NCBI RefSeq assembly: GCF_019703515.2 | Contig: NC_059356.1 | Span: 20,117,197 to 20,181,196, forward strand | Direction of reading: 5' to 3' | Origin: Myxocyprinus asiaticus | Taxonomy: Eukaryota; Chordata; Actinopteri; Cypriniformes; Catostomidae | DNA: 64,000 bases | Shown here: positions 34,960-46,545 of the stretch, piece by piece | How the letters are laid out: every line of letters starts with the position of its first letter | Position numbering within the stretch: position 1 is the first letter of the stretch | Program-made: the position numbers and the translations under genes | The notes under the pieces: generated by a model | The model's input: only the letters and a program-made list of their open reading frames with translations | The model's database searches: none | What the model was told of the DNA's origin: nothing

Positions 34960-34962
<3 letters not shown>

Positions 34963-35012
<50 letters not shown>
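34963..35012. repeat. (TA)n microsatellite
   Basis: A TA run starting immediately at the right end of the interrupted hAT element. Its first eight bases serve as the apparent target duplication. Confidence 0.93.
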
Positions 35013-38000
35013 GTATATATGTATATCTTGGGCAAAGGTTGCTTTGTCATAGCTAAGGAGATTTAATTAAGTTCAATTATGTTTCATTTAAATATCAGCT
35101 TTGACTCAGATGTTTCTCCTAAAATTAGGAAAACTAAAATACAAAAGAGACCATCATAGGCATACAAGTATAAAGTATAGAGCTATACATTTAATGTGGA
35201 TAGCATAGCCCAGAAAATTGGTTTTAGAAGAATTTAAGAGAAGAGAACTGTTTGGGTTTACATTAAAATCTCTGACTTTTGATGGCATATTTTGGTATCT
35301 TTGCAAGTCTAAGAACAGTTTGGGACATTTTTGAGACCTCTTTTGAAACTTAGTTCAGTAATAAAACTACATGGTGCAAGATAGGTCTTTCAAGTATGTA
35401 AATTGCTTGCCTATTGGCTCGCATACTCTATGGCCCAAGATTATGGGTTCTTTTGACATGTTATCTGTTAGCCAATTAACTTGGGTACTCTCTCTTTGTC
35501 TAATATTTAAATTGCCTCAATTATTTCCATGAAAGCTGGTTTCACTGCTACTAGAGTGTTCTCTCTGAAACCCTCCACCACCCCAGTAGCACTTGTCTAG
35601 ATCTGCTTCAAGCAGATTGTATGTATGTTTGATTGTAAAGCAGCATGTCCTACATGCTCGATATAGCATGTCTCATGTTTGTCTAATTGTGCAGCAGCAG
35701 CATTAGCAGAATGTCTGTGTAGGTTCTAGCTTTAGCAAGTCTTTGTACTTGTTCTACAGCAGCAGCTTAAGCAGATATAATGTGCAAAGACCAAACAACC
35801 TGTTAAAACCATTGTAACACCTTAAATTTATTCAGAGTTGTCATGACTGAAATGTTATTAGAGATTACCAGGGTCTTAATCTCAGAAGAAAAATAATTAT
35901 ACCAAAGAAAAAGTCCTCATTTGCTCTCTATTTAATCTAATTGTTTTCTAGGAGAAACAATTGAGATATTAAAGAGCTCTCGTTAGTATTTTTTGTTTTA
36001 TATTGGTGAGATGTAGGCCTTCATCTGAGATGTATAATCTGTCTCTTGGTTAATGCTTTTGCATGTGTTTTGAATTGTAAACAGATTCAGAGTCTGTGAC
36101 TAAGATGCTAGCAGACATCTTTTCTCAAATAAATCAAAATCCTAAATCCTGACAGCTTTTTACTGGTCAGAACTTGTAAAGGGTTTCTGGATTATGCTTG
36201 TGATATCATTTCTGGGAGCTTAGTTCCTCATCAAAGAGCCCATGTTTGATCAGAGCTGTGGTCACAAGATTCACCACAGCCTCTGCAGCCCGGCGCTGAA
36301 GGAATGCATTTCTGCAGGGGGGTCTCCCCAGGGATGTCTATCATCTCAGAGGGGTAGGCATACCACATGCACTGCGCCCTGACAAACAAACTCACATAAA
36401 CCCTGCTCTCCTTTACCCCATGATTTGTGAGGAGTCAAGCGTGTGTGTGACCTGCTGAGGGTCAGGGGCTGTCTGTAAGCAAACAGTAGCTGAGGGGCAT
36501 GCCACTCTTTAAATGGGCTATCCTGATGGCTTAGCCCATAAGACAAACAAATCACAATTTAAATCTCTCTAAAGTCTCAATAATTTCTCCTAGACAGCAG
36601 TGAAGTTAAATGATAACAAATGGAGACTCTTACATGATTGTCTCCTGATAAAAATGACCACATTAATATCTAATAATGTGTCTCCTCTAGAATTTCAAAG
36701 GAGATCTCAACAATGTCTCACAATGTCTCACAGAATATACAAAAGTCAGTCAAAAGTCAGAGATTTCAAAATTAACTTCTAACATCAAACATCATCACAG
36801 GTATGGCAGCAAATGGGAGTCCTCAGCAAGTATTTTTTTGTGTTCCCATTTGCGCCAACAGCAAGAGAAAAATGTGGTAACTTCTAAATTAACTGATTTG
36901 ATTCAAGTAAAAAATCACTGAATCACATCACTACATTGACAAGAAAACATTAAGTTACACCTACGAAACTAACTTTAAAAGTTAGATCAGGTAGACATAG
37001 CTCCTTATGTAACAATTGCAGTGTGGGCTATACTATCTACATTAATTGTCTGCATGCCAACAAATGTCTCATTTGAGTCTCTTTTTATTTCTCCTAGAAA
37101 TATAGGGACAAATAACTGAGACAAAGTTGATACTTAAATGAGACATAAGTTCAGAGCTCAGTCAAGCCTCTCAAGAAATTAAATAGCAACCTCAGAGCAA
37201 TACAGTTTTTCTCTGGCCACCTTCTCTCTGCATGTTTTTCAAAGAGGGAACAAGCCTGTCATCTTCAAAGGAACCCCAGTGCCACACAGCTTGCCCCCTA
37301 GTGAGGCACAAACAGAGCTGAGGACCATGAGGCCTCTCAGCCAATCAGATCTCTCGGTTAGTACATTTCGCCCTTTCGCTCTGTGGGCACATCCTTCAGC
37401 CTTTGAAGGTACCGGCAGAGGCGAGCTGTTGCCATGGCTATGAACGGGCTGCTGCTTTTTAGAGTTGGGCAGCTGAAGGATTTTTGCATAGTCATGTCCA
37501 GACAGCAGCTGGGGCTAGTAGAGCTAATATGGCTGCCATCTGGACTTAGTTACCCTTTTGTATCGAACAATCTGTCCATCTGTTGCACATGTATATGCGT
37601 GTGAGTGGATACCCGTGTGGATCTGTGTTCTTTGTCAAAACTCATAGCATGTCCTCAGTTATAGTCAAGTCTGCATTTGTGTTTTAAATAAGAAATGTTA
37701 ATTTAGGGAAAACATAAGCTTACTAAGATTACAAAGGTGGTTCAAGTATATGATGACAATGGACATTTTTCTATCTACATTAAGATTTTAGGTTAAAATT
37801 CATATAAATGTATAAGGGAAAGGCAGGCCTATATCTTACATGTAGGTCCTGTACTTGGTCACCATTTCTTTTGTTTTTCACTATTTTAATTAACTTTTTG
37901 CCTTTGGTTATTTAAAAGGTCATGCAGTGTGATAAATTCATTTTTAAAGGTGCCTCTTAAAATTCAGATTTGACTGGCAGATTTTAGGTTGTTAAATTCA

Positions 38001-38089
38001 CATCTCAACATTCAAGTCGCTATATTTGGGTTGGTAAATTCACGGAAGACTTCTGGTTATGCAAAGTTTCACATTTTTGTGGTTATAAC
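35013..38089. other. Unique non-coding region, candidate regulatory DNA
   Basis: Three kilobases without gene or recognised transposon, unusual for this window. Segments 36220-36560 and 37200-37560 are more GC-rich. The second contains CCAAT, CAGCTG and a GTTGCCATGGCTATG motif near 37429, similar to an RFX half-palindrome. No coding potential is seen. Confidence 0.4.
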
Positions 38090-38363
38090 CAGTGTTGAGT
38101 GTAATCTGATTACAAAGTAATTAGTTACTATATATACAGTAATATGATTTAAGTTACAAAAAGTAGAGGAAAGCCTTATATTTTCTTATCAGATTACAGT
38201 TACTGACTTTCAATAAAGGTAAATACTTTTAAGTGAATTTGTTGTGAAAACTGTTTTAGAATGCAACTTAAAAGTAATCTGTAAAGTAATTTGATTACAA
38301 TATTAAGAAAGGAATTACTAATTTGTAGTGGATTACTTTCTTTGAGTAATTTACCCAACACTG
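38090..38363. mobile_element. hAT-like MITE (CAGTGTTG ends)
   Basis: It starts CAGTGTTGAGTGTAATCTG and ends AATTTACCCAACACTG, with GTAATTAGTTAC subterminal repeats. The flanking 8-mers GTTATAAC and CCTATAAT match at five positions, consistent with an old duplication. Confidence 0.75.
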
Positions 38364-39929
38364 CCTATAATTCACATTATTGTGGCTGTGATTATTGTCT
38401 GTATCCTAAAAGCTCTCATAAACTCAAATACAGGACTGTAAATCTCTGTCCCTCTACACAATAAAAATCATTACATCTTATTCTTCATATCATTCATTCC
38501 AACACAGGTGGGATGATTCCTGATGCTTTGACTGTCACAATCAGAGTCCATCAAAGCAGCCTTTTGAGTGACCTCTATCTGGGGCATTGTGAGAAAAAAG
38601 CTCCATCAGCTGCCCTCCCTGTCATGACGTAGTCAAGCCCCATCTGCACCATATGTCATGTATTCACAAGAGACACAGAGAACTGCATCTCACAGCATCA
38701 TTATGTAAATGGAGATGCTGAGATTGGTGGGGGCCTTGTACGTGAGGTAGAAACTTCAGCCCCTTGTCATTATAATGCATAGAGTTAGGAGCAAACAAAG
38801 ACTCAACATAATGATGCAATAGAGAATGTAGTGCTTTTAAAAATGGAGCCACATGACATGGTTGACGAATGTTTGGGTATTTTTTCTTTCTTTTTTTTTT
38901 TCTTTTTTGTTTTTGTTTTTGTCTGGGCTCTGAGACTCTCTTGGGAATGAGAGAGCTTTAAAGCCTGAGACAGGGCTGAGATGTAAACAACAAACCTGGG
39001 TTTGATGGAATTAGGCCTTGATTGAGAGTCCCCCTCATCTAGCATTGTGCAAAATTATCTGGAAACATGCATGCATTGTCTTGTGTCCTATGTAGCCTGC
39101 ATGTCTAGCTTTGCTTGGTTGTGTTTCTCAAAGAAGCAATTTATGGGGTGTTTCGTGATGTGGTAAAATTGAACTTTGACAGATATAGGGATAATGTATG
39201 GCCTGTTTGTGCTGCAAGAAGAATTATTTGTTTTTGGCCCTTTGTCCATATTTTAACATTTTACTTTTAATTATGGAACATGACATCTCTTGAGATGACT
39301 TGATGATGTACAGTAGTTGTCACACAGGGAAGCTGTCACAAGGGCTATATCTCAGTAACAATGACTAAGTTTACATGGACACCAGAAAGCCGCTTATTAT
39401 GGGCAAGAAAGTTGTTTTTTTTCTATACGTTTTGCATGTTCCTTTTACACAGCTAGTTAAAAATGTATTAAATTACAATATTTTTCATGAATTCTACCCT
39501 CCAAAATTAAGATCATAAACAAGGGAACATAATCAAACCAACCTGGTATACATTAAGGTAAGGATCTACTTTCATTATGATGGCAGATTTTTTTTTACCA
39601 AAAGGACAAATTTATTTTTCATGATAGTCAGATCGGGTCATATTGTCACATTTTCATCGGTGTATGTTGTCACGTGTTTAAAATTCCATCAATTTATACA
39701 ATTTAACAATTACAATATTTGTTGTCCAAAACAATATTGTTGTACATTACCTTTTCAATCTTGTGTTTCATTAATAGTTTTGTGCCTCATAATTGTTTTA
39801 CTTCATACATTTAGCTGAAAAGCCTATAGGTCTAATAGGCTGTGTTATGCAGGCATAGATTTAAAGAGAGGCATGGATTTTGTTGTTGGTGGTTCTGATG
39901 AAGGGAGTGACAACATGTTCTCCTGTTTA
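38364..39929. other. Non-coding stretch with a Harbinger-like patch
   Basis: No gene is seen. ACTAAGTTTACATGGACACC with GCCGCTTATTATGGGCAAGA (39364-39411) resembles the terminus of fish Harbinger-type elements. The rest is unassigned. Confidence 0.45.
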
Positions 39930-40288
39930 ACTCTACATCTCCACTTTTGACCAGCCCCAACCAGTAGGTGGAGATATGTGCAGAGAAGGTTCATTGCTAA
40001 AAAACGAAAGAAGATGAATTTGGAAGTGAAAGTGGAGATTTATAGTTAAAAAAAAAAAAAGGACTTAAATATTGATCTGTTTCTCATCCACACCTATCAT
40101 ATTGCTTCAGAAGACATGGATTTAAACACTGGAGTCTTATGGTTTGCTTTTATGCTGCTTTTGTGTGCTTTTTGGATCTTCAAAGTTCTGGATACCATTT
40201 TCTTGCAATGTACTGACCTACAGATCTGAAATATTGTTTCTTTTGCTGAAGAAAGAAATTCATACACATCTGGGATGGCATATATATG
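39930..40288. mobile_element. Partial TTAA-type foldback MITE
   Basis: It shares GAAGTGAAAGTGGAGATTTA, GACTTAAATATTGATCTG, CACACCTATCATATTGCTTC and CACATCTGGGATGGCA with the family at 3359-4027. Both terminal ends are missing. Confidence 0.75.
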
Positions 40289-40585
40289 AATATGAACTTG
40301 TTTTCTTTGCATTATTCAAGGTCTGAAAGCACTGCATCTTTTTTGTTATTTTGACCAGTTGTCATTTTCTGCAAATAAATGCTCTAATTTATTTGGAATT
40401 TGGGAGAAATTTTGTCAGTACTTTATAGAATAAAACACAAATTTTCATTTTACTCCAACACATACTATAAATAGTAAATCCAAAGAAACTAATAATCTTG
40501 CAGTGGTCTGTTAATTTTTGTAAACCTCACTCCCCTAGCCTCAAGATGCGTACTAGCGACTAGTACTAGTGGCTGTATTCTTTAG

Positions 40586-40660
40586 CCTCCTCGTTAGCGT
40601 ACCCGCCTCCCATGTTGGAGACACTGGTTCGTATCCCGTTCTGAGGGGGTCAATCAGGAC
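40586..40660 (+). mobile_element. tRNA-like SINE head fragment
   Basis: TCGTTAGCGTACCCGCCTCC (A-box region) and CACTGGTTCGTATCCCG (B-box) have tRNA-like spacing. The sequence then passes directly into a hAT fragment. It is too degraded at the acceptor end to be a tRNA gene. Confidence 0.6.
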
Positions 40661-40663
40661 CTT

Positions 40664-40908
40664 ATCTTGTTTTAGAAACAACACTGCATAAGACATTTTT
40701 TAGTATTTTTAACATGTGTATTTTGTCTTACTGAGTTTTTATAGTCAAAACAAGTGAAAAAATCTAACAGTGCTGAAGAAGTAATCCAAAGTATTTAGAA
40801 TACATTACTGACCTTGAGTAATCTAATGGAATACATTACAAATTACATTTTACAGCATGTATTCTGTAATCTGTAGTGGAATACATTTCAAAAGTAACCC
40901 TCCCAACC

Positions 40909-40911
<3 letters not shown>
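40664..40911 (-). mobile_element. Fragment of the CAGGGTTGGG hAT family
   Basis: This is the reverse complement of about 4149-4410 of the intact element. It ends AACCCTCCCAACCCTG at 40911 and is followed by a TA run. The other end is lost. Confidence 0.82.

Positions 40912-40951
<40 letters not shown>
40912..40951. repeat. (TA)n microsatellite
   Basis: A TA run directly abutting the hAT fragment end. Confidence 0.93.
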
Positions 40952-40956
<5 letters not shown>

Positions 40957-42533
40957 TAGCATAGTGGGAATATTAGCAACTCCATTACACAATTCACAGT
41001 AGTTCTCTCACAGGCTTTGAGGTTTACATAGGCCATGGGATGGCTTCATATCATATTAAACTCCATTTTGAGTTAATAAGAGCCTATTAAAGTGGAAAAC
41101 TAGACTGTATATGGCTGCCCAGAAAAACAATAACTCCTTTAAAGGTTAATGGAAAGAAAAGGACAGTGGAGCTGAGAAATTCATGATTAAAAGGCCAGCA
41201 TTGACAGTCTCTGTTGAACTCCACTGATTTTTTGCTTTGAGATTCCAAAGTATTGACGGACTGAGGGATGAAACACCAAGCGCTATCATCACGCTCTCTG
41301 TTTTTATGTCTATGTGTGAAAACTACTGTATTTTGGCTTGACACCCAACAGCAACATGCCTGTTTTTTCTCTGTTGGCATGGAGGCATAATAAACCAATG
41401 TAAATCTTTGTCGCCCTCTCCTGGCTGTTTGTATAAATGCTTTATAAAGGCTTGGTCATGTACCCTACAATGCCCTACAATGATCAAATCTGTAGAATTG
41501 TGAACAAAGAAACATCTGAACTTATGAAGGCTTCCTCTTCAAAATCTTTATGCAGTCAGTAGACATGCGCATATGTGCAATGATTGTGAATTATGTTTGT
41601 GTCCTCAGAGGATTTAGATTCTCAATAAAAATGCATGTAGAATGTAATTTCACCCCATGCAGATGCAGGTGTCCACAAGTCATTTTTGAGATAAGAGTGT
41701 ATGAGCACTGGCAGCTGTCAATGCCAAGATAAACAAGGGATTCTGAGTCTGTTGATGACACAGAGAGAGGTCATATACTGTATTTTTCGCTACATTTACC
41801 ACAGTATTGTATGGTATGTATTATAAATAACACTATTCTAAAAAGAGACCGGGGTCTTTTCTGCCTGCAGCAATCAGACTATATACTGTTTATATCTGTC
41901 TGTCTGCCTGTCTGTCTCTCTATCTAACTATGTGTCTGTCTGTGTGTAAATAATATCTATGTTAAATATGACCCATGTACTTGAATCTTCATTATTCCAA
42001 AAGGCAAAAAGCTGACTTCACAAGAGAGTATTTAATATCTTCTAACACCCCTAACATTAGAAGAGACACAATGTGTCATTATAGATTGTTTGTATGCTTT
42101 AGCTGATAGTTCATGATATTACCACTCTGGTTAGACCCCAACCCAGTTCTAAGCCATTTGTTCTTGCTGTGTGTCTAGGCTCTTCGTACCCAAGAGGCAC
42201 CTCACAGCCTCATATGAGATGTAATATAGCAGGACGGAGCCCCTGGCATGCATGGAGATGACAGCACACTGTGATCAGAATGCTGCTGCTATGTCCTTGC
42301 CTTCTATCTCAGGGGTGCAGGGGGGTGGTGTTTAGGGTGTAGCTGCCAGCCATGTAACCGCCTGGCTGGCCAACTGATGAGAAACTGAACTGGAGAGGAG
42401 CAGGGACCACACACACACACACACTGAACTGAACTATTAAATCTATGCTCATTTGCAGAGAGTGGACGGTAATTTTGGACATTCTGTGTGTCCCATTGCC
42501 ATAGTATTAAGTCTTCCCTTATAAGAGCTGTTT
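40952..42533. other. Unique non-coding stretch
   Basis: No exon or interspersed repeat recognised. Short simple tracts occur at 41893-41945 (CTGTCTGT) and 42409-42423 (ACAC). Confidence 0.45.
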
Positions 42534-42534
42534 G

Positions 42535-42585
<51 letters not shown>

Positions 42586-42586
42586 T
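42534..42586. repeat. (ATT)n microsatellite
   Basis: A perfect trinucleotide run. Confidence 0.95.
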
Positions 42587-42730
42587 AATGTTACCTTTGA
42601 TAATCTGTATATGCTGCAATGCTTTACACTGGTATGATGGATAGTTTTAGTGATATTTTACATAAGGCAGTGCCGCAGTGATATTTTATGAATTACATTT
42701 TTATTGTATTTTTTGCTAGGCTTTTAGTGT

Positions 42731-44760
42731 TGTTGAGGCAACCTGCTGAAGGAAGCTGGTTTGCTGGTCTCGTATGGTCTCCCAGCCTGAAAAGGCTAAT
42801 CTAGTTTTCTGGTTTTGGAGGGGTTTTTAGCTCTTGGGTTGATGAGGCAAACATGCTGAAAGAAAAAAACACCTTAAACCAGCCTAAGATGGTTTGCTGG
42901 TCTTAGATGGTGGTCCAGTTGGTAAGGCTGGTCTGGTTTGCTGGTTTTAAATGAGTTTTGGGCACTTAGTTTGTTGTGGCAAGCCCGCTGAAAAAACAAC
43001 ATTTTAAACCAGCCTAAGCTGGTTTACTGGTCTTAGATGGTCTCATAGTTTGGTAAGGTTGGTCTGGTTTGCTGGTTTTAAATGTGTTTTGGGCACTTGG
43101 TTTTATGAGGCAAGCCTGCTGAAAAAAAAAACAAACATCTTAAACCAGCCTAATCTGGTTTTCTGGTCTTAGATGGTCTCCCAGGATGGTTGGGTTGGTC
43201 TGGTTTGCTGGTTTTAAATTAGTTTTGGGCACTTAGTTCGTTGTGGCAAGCCTGCTGAAAGAAACACATTAAACCAGCCTAAACTGGTTTGCTGATCTTA
43301 GATGGTCTCCCAGTTTGGAAAGGCTGGTCTGGTTTGTTGGTTTTAGACTAGTTTGAGTGAGTGAGTTTATTTTATCTTTGCATCACAGTTTAATATATGT
43401 CCGATGATTTTTATTTCTGAGGACTCTCCCTGTGCTTTCTAATCTGCTCAGAGGGAGAAGGTCATGCAGTGGATGATCTGTATCATACATGTCTGTGATA
43501 AGTTATTTTGCAGCCTCCTCTCTTCTAGTCTGCATTGTAGAATAGATTTGTGCACTTGATGAGGCAGGCCTGCTGAAAAATTTTTTTTAACCCGGCCTAA
43601 GGTGGTGAAGTGGTCTTCGATGGTCTCCCAGCCTGGTTGGGTTGGTCTTGTTTGCTGGTATTAGACTAAATTTAGGCACTTGGATTGATGAGGCAAACCT
43701 GCTGGGAAAAAACCCCATCTTAAACCAGCCTAAGCTGGTTTGCTGGTCTTAGATGGTCTCCCCGTTTGGTTAGGCTGGTCTAGTTTGCTGCTTTTAGATG
43801 GGCTTTGAGTACTTGAATTGTTGAGGCAAATCTGCTGAAAAAACAAAAACAAAAAACAAACAGCTTAAACCAGCTGAAGATGGTTTGCTGGTCTTAGAGC
43901 TGGTCACCCAGTTTGGTTAGGTTGGTCTAGTTTGCTGATTTTAGATGGGTTTTGAACACTTGGGTTGAAGAGGCAAACCTAATAAAAAAAATTAAAAAAT
44001 GTTTAAACCAGCTTAAGCTGGTTTGTTGGTATTAGATGGTTTTCCCAGCCTACTTAGTTTGGTCTGGTTTGCTGGTTTAGACAAGTTTTGGGAAATTGAT
44101 TTGTGGAGACAAGTATGTTGAAAAACAGCTTAAACTAGCCTAAGATGGTTTTCTGGTCTTAGATGGTCTCCCAGTCTGGTTAGGTTGGTCTTGTTTTCTG
44201 GTTTTAAACAAGTTTCGGGCACGTGGTTTGTTGAGACAAGCATGCTGAAAAAGATCAAACCAGCCTTAGCTTGTTTGCTAATGTTAGATGGTGTCCCGGC
44301 CTGGTTAGGTTGGTCTGGTTTGCTTGTTTTAGACAAGATTTGGGCATATGGGATGATGAGGAAGCTTGCTGAAAAAACAGCTTAAACCAGCCTAAGCTGG
44401 TTTGCTGGTCTTAGAGTGTCTCCAAGTCTGTTTTGGCCAATCTGGTTTGCTGGTTTCAGACAGGTTTTGGGCTCTTGGTTTGTTGAGGCAAGCCTGCTAG
44501 CAATCTGTTTGTCTGTCTATGCATCTGTTTTTCTCTTTGCCTTTCTGTAAATAATATTTATTTCACATATGAAAACCGGTCTGGTTTTCTGGTTTTAGAG
44601 AAGTTTTGGGCCCTTGGGTTCAGGGTGGGAAACCAGCCTGCTGACAAGATTGACAGACTGAAGACCATCTTAGCCAGGCTGGGAGACCAGCTAGACCAGC
44701 TTAAATCTGCAAAAACCAGCAAACCACCTTTGGCTGGTTTTCAGCAGGCTGGGCGGTATA
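42731..44760. repeat. Tandem array of roughly 135-bp units
   Basis: About twelve units share TTAAACCAGCCTAAGCTGG, GGTCTTAGATGGTCTCCCAG, GGTCTGGTTTGCTGGTTTTA and GAGGCAAGCCTGCTGAAAAA. Heads lie near 42750, 42875, 43006, 43142, 43270, 43590, 43721, 43866, 44004, 44132, 44256 and 44381. Each unit contains the stem AACCAGC-CTAA-GCTGGTT. A 195-bp single-copy spacer interrupts at about 43355-43550. The last unit (44620-44757) is inverted. A related piece lies in grifin intron 1 at 47391-47530. Confidence 0.92.
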
Positions 44761-45299
44761 GAAATGCAGAGTATTTTGCAGCTGTAAGCAGAGCCGTACA
44801 CTCAGGCCTGAGCTTTAGTAAGCCATTGTATCTAAACACAGACAGGAAATTCCTGAGGGCTGGCAGATTTTATAGGCTATAAAGTCAAAACAGAAACCCA
44901 CATGGATAGTAGTTTAATCCCCAGGATCAGCAGCCAATCGCTCACCGCTACAGAAAAAAACCCTCAAAAATGTCACATGACACCTCTCACTCACTGCTGA
45001 TGTCGACATTTTCTCCTAAAGGAGTTGTGGATGGCTGAAACACGGTCATCAAAATCACATTATCTTCCCCCAGATAATGTATACACTCCATTGCCTGAAA
45101 AACAAATTCCATGATTAATTTCAGTAGTGATGTTTCATGTTTCATAAAGAGTAATGGCTCATTAACTGAAGTCTTACGGCATGCCATTATTGCTATAAAA
45201 AAATATCCATTATATATGAAATCCAGGAGAAAGTGTTCATGCAACTGCAAGTACCTGAAATGCTCATAATTTTTGACCTAATATTATTTGTGTCTGTGT
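44761..45299. other. Non-coding stretch upstream of grifin
   Basis: Nothing recognisable as a gene or repeat. Confidence 0.45.
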
Positions 45300-45890
45300 G
45301 TGTGTACATGTTTATGCTACATTGTGGGGACCAAATGACCCCACAAGGATAGTAAAACCTGAGATCACCTACCTTGTGGGGCCCAGCCAGCGGTCCCCAC
45401 AAGGGAAATGGCTTATTAAACATACTAAATGATGTTTTTTTGAAAATGTAAAAATGCAAAAAGGTTTCGGTGAGGGTTAGGTTTAGGGGTTAGGGTTAGG
45501 GGATAGAAATTATTGTTAGATCTGTATAAAATCCATAAAATGCATGGATATCTATGGAGAGTCCCCACAATGATATAAAAACAAGTTTGTTAGTGTGTGT
45601 GTGTATGTGTGTGTGGGCAGGTTTAAGTGGTTTACGGGGACTTTTTTTAGGTTACAAACTGGTAATTATATAGCTATAAATGTGGTTTATGAGGATATTT
45701 CTAGTGTCCCCATAATTCAAATAGCTTAAAAACATACTAAACGATGTTTTATTGAAAATGTAAAAATGCAGAAAGTTTTTTGTGAGGGTTAGATTTAGGG
45801 GTAGGGTTAGGGTTAGGGGATAGAATCTATAGTTCGTACAGTATAAAAATCATTATGTCTATGGAGAGTTCTCATAATGATAGCTGCACC
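45300..45890. repeat. Two diverged copies of a GGGGACC/telomere-like repeat
   Basis: Copy 1 (about 45317-45595) and copy 2 (about 45635-45885) share ACTAAAYGATGTTTTWTTGAA, AATGTAAAAATGCA, GTGAGGGTTAG, TTAGGGTTAGGGGATAGAA and a CTATGGAGAGT block, in the same order. Each contains a short TTAGGG-like run. This is a widespread fish interspersed repeat, not a telomere. Confidence 0.75.
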
Positions 45891-46144
45891 AACATGTGTG
45901 TTTGTGTGTGTGTGTTTCACCGGCATCCCATATGGCCCTGCAATACAAATCTCTATTGTATTTTATTTCTACACTGCATAAAGGGGGTTGTCTATGAATG
46001 AACTCAGCCCATACAAAAACCCATCTAACAACTTTGATCCTGCTAAGCTCGTCCCTCACGTGGTGTCCTTCTCTCTTTAAATGATCTCTCTGTGCCAAAA
46101 CACATCCAGTGGGAAGCTGATCAATACACTGTGCCACTGACGAG

Positions 46145-46475
46145 ATGACATTACGGGTAAGAAAAACACCCTCTGCTAAACTGCAAACAGAATCGGCTCA
46201 AGTTTATTCTGTTGCATAAAACCCAAGTGTTTCAATGCTTTTTTGCTCATACACTGCTTATGACTGAGCACTAAAAGGAATGAGTTTGCATAAGGTGCAT
46301 ATGTTTTTCTGATTAAAGCAGTTTGTGCTTTTTTTCATGTTTTTCATATTAAAGAAGTTTGTGGTTTTTTTAATCATTACTGCAGTACAGCTTTCGATGA
46401 CAAATACTTGCTTAAAAATGCACAACTTCTCTTATAGGAGGGCAGCATCTGACTTAACTCTTCTGCATAGCTCAT

Positions 46476-46545
<70 letters not shown>

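Larger units (their letters stand above)
30785..34962 (+). mobile_element. hAT element (CAGGGTTGGG family) interrupted by a DIRS retrotransposon
   Basis: The left part 30785-31016 matches 4149-4380 and the right part from about 34427 matches 4451-4985. TATATATA flanks both sides (30777-30784 and 34963-34970), but the flanks are TA-rich, so this duplication is weaker evidence than at 4149. About 70 bp of the reference (4381-4450) is missing and a 3.4-kb DIRS fragment lies in its place. Confidence 0.85.

Noticed and set aside
42731..44760. CRISPR-like regular array
   Set aside because: Units are about 135 bp, repeated over their whole length without unique spacers, in a vertebrate genome. It is a minisatellite.
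45470..45820. Interstitial telomere
   Set aside because: Only a few TTAGGG-like units, embedded in a longer dispersed repeat that occurs twice here.
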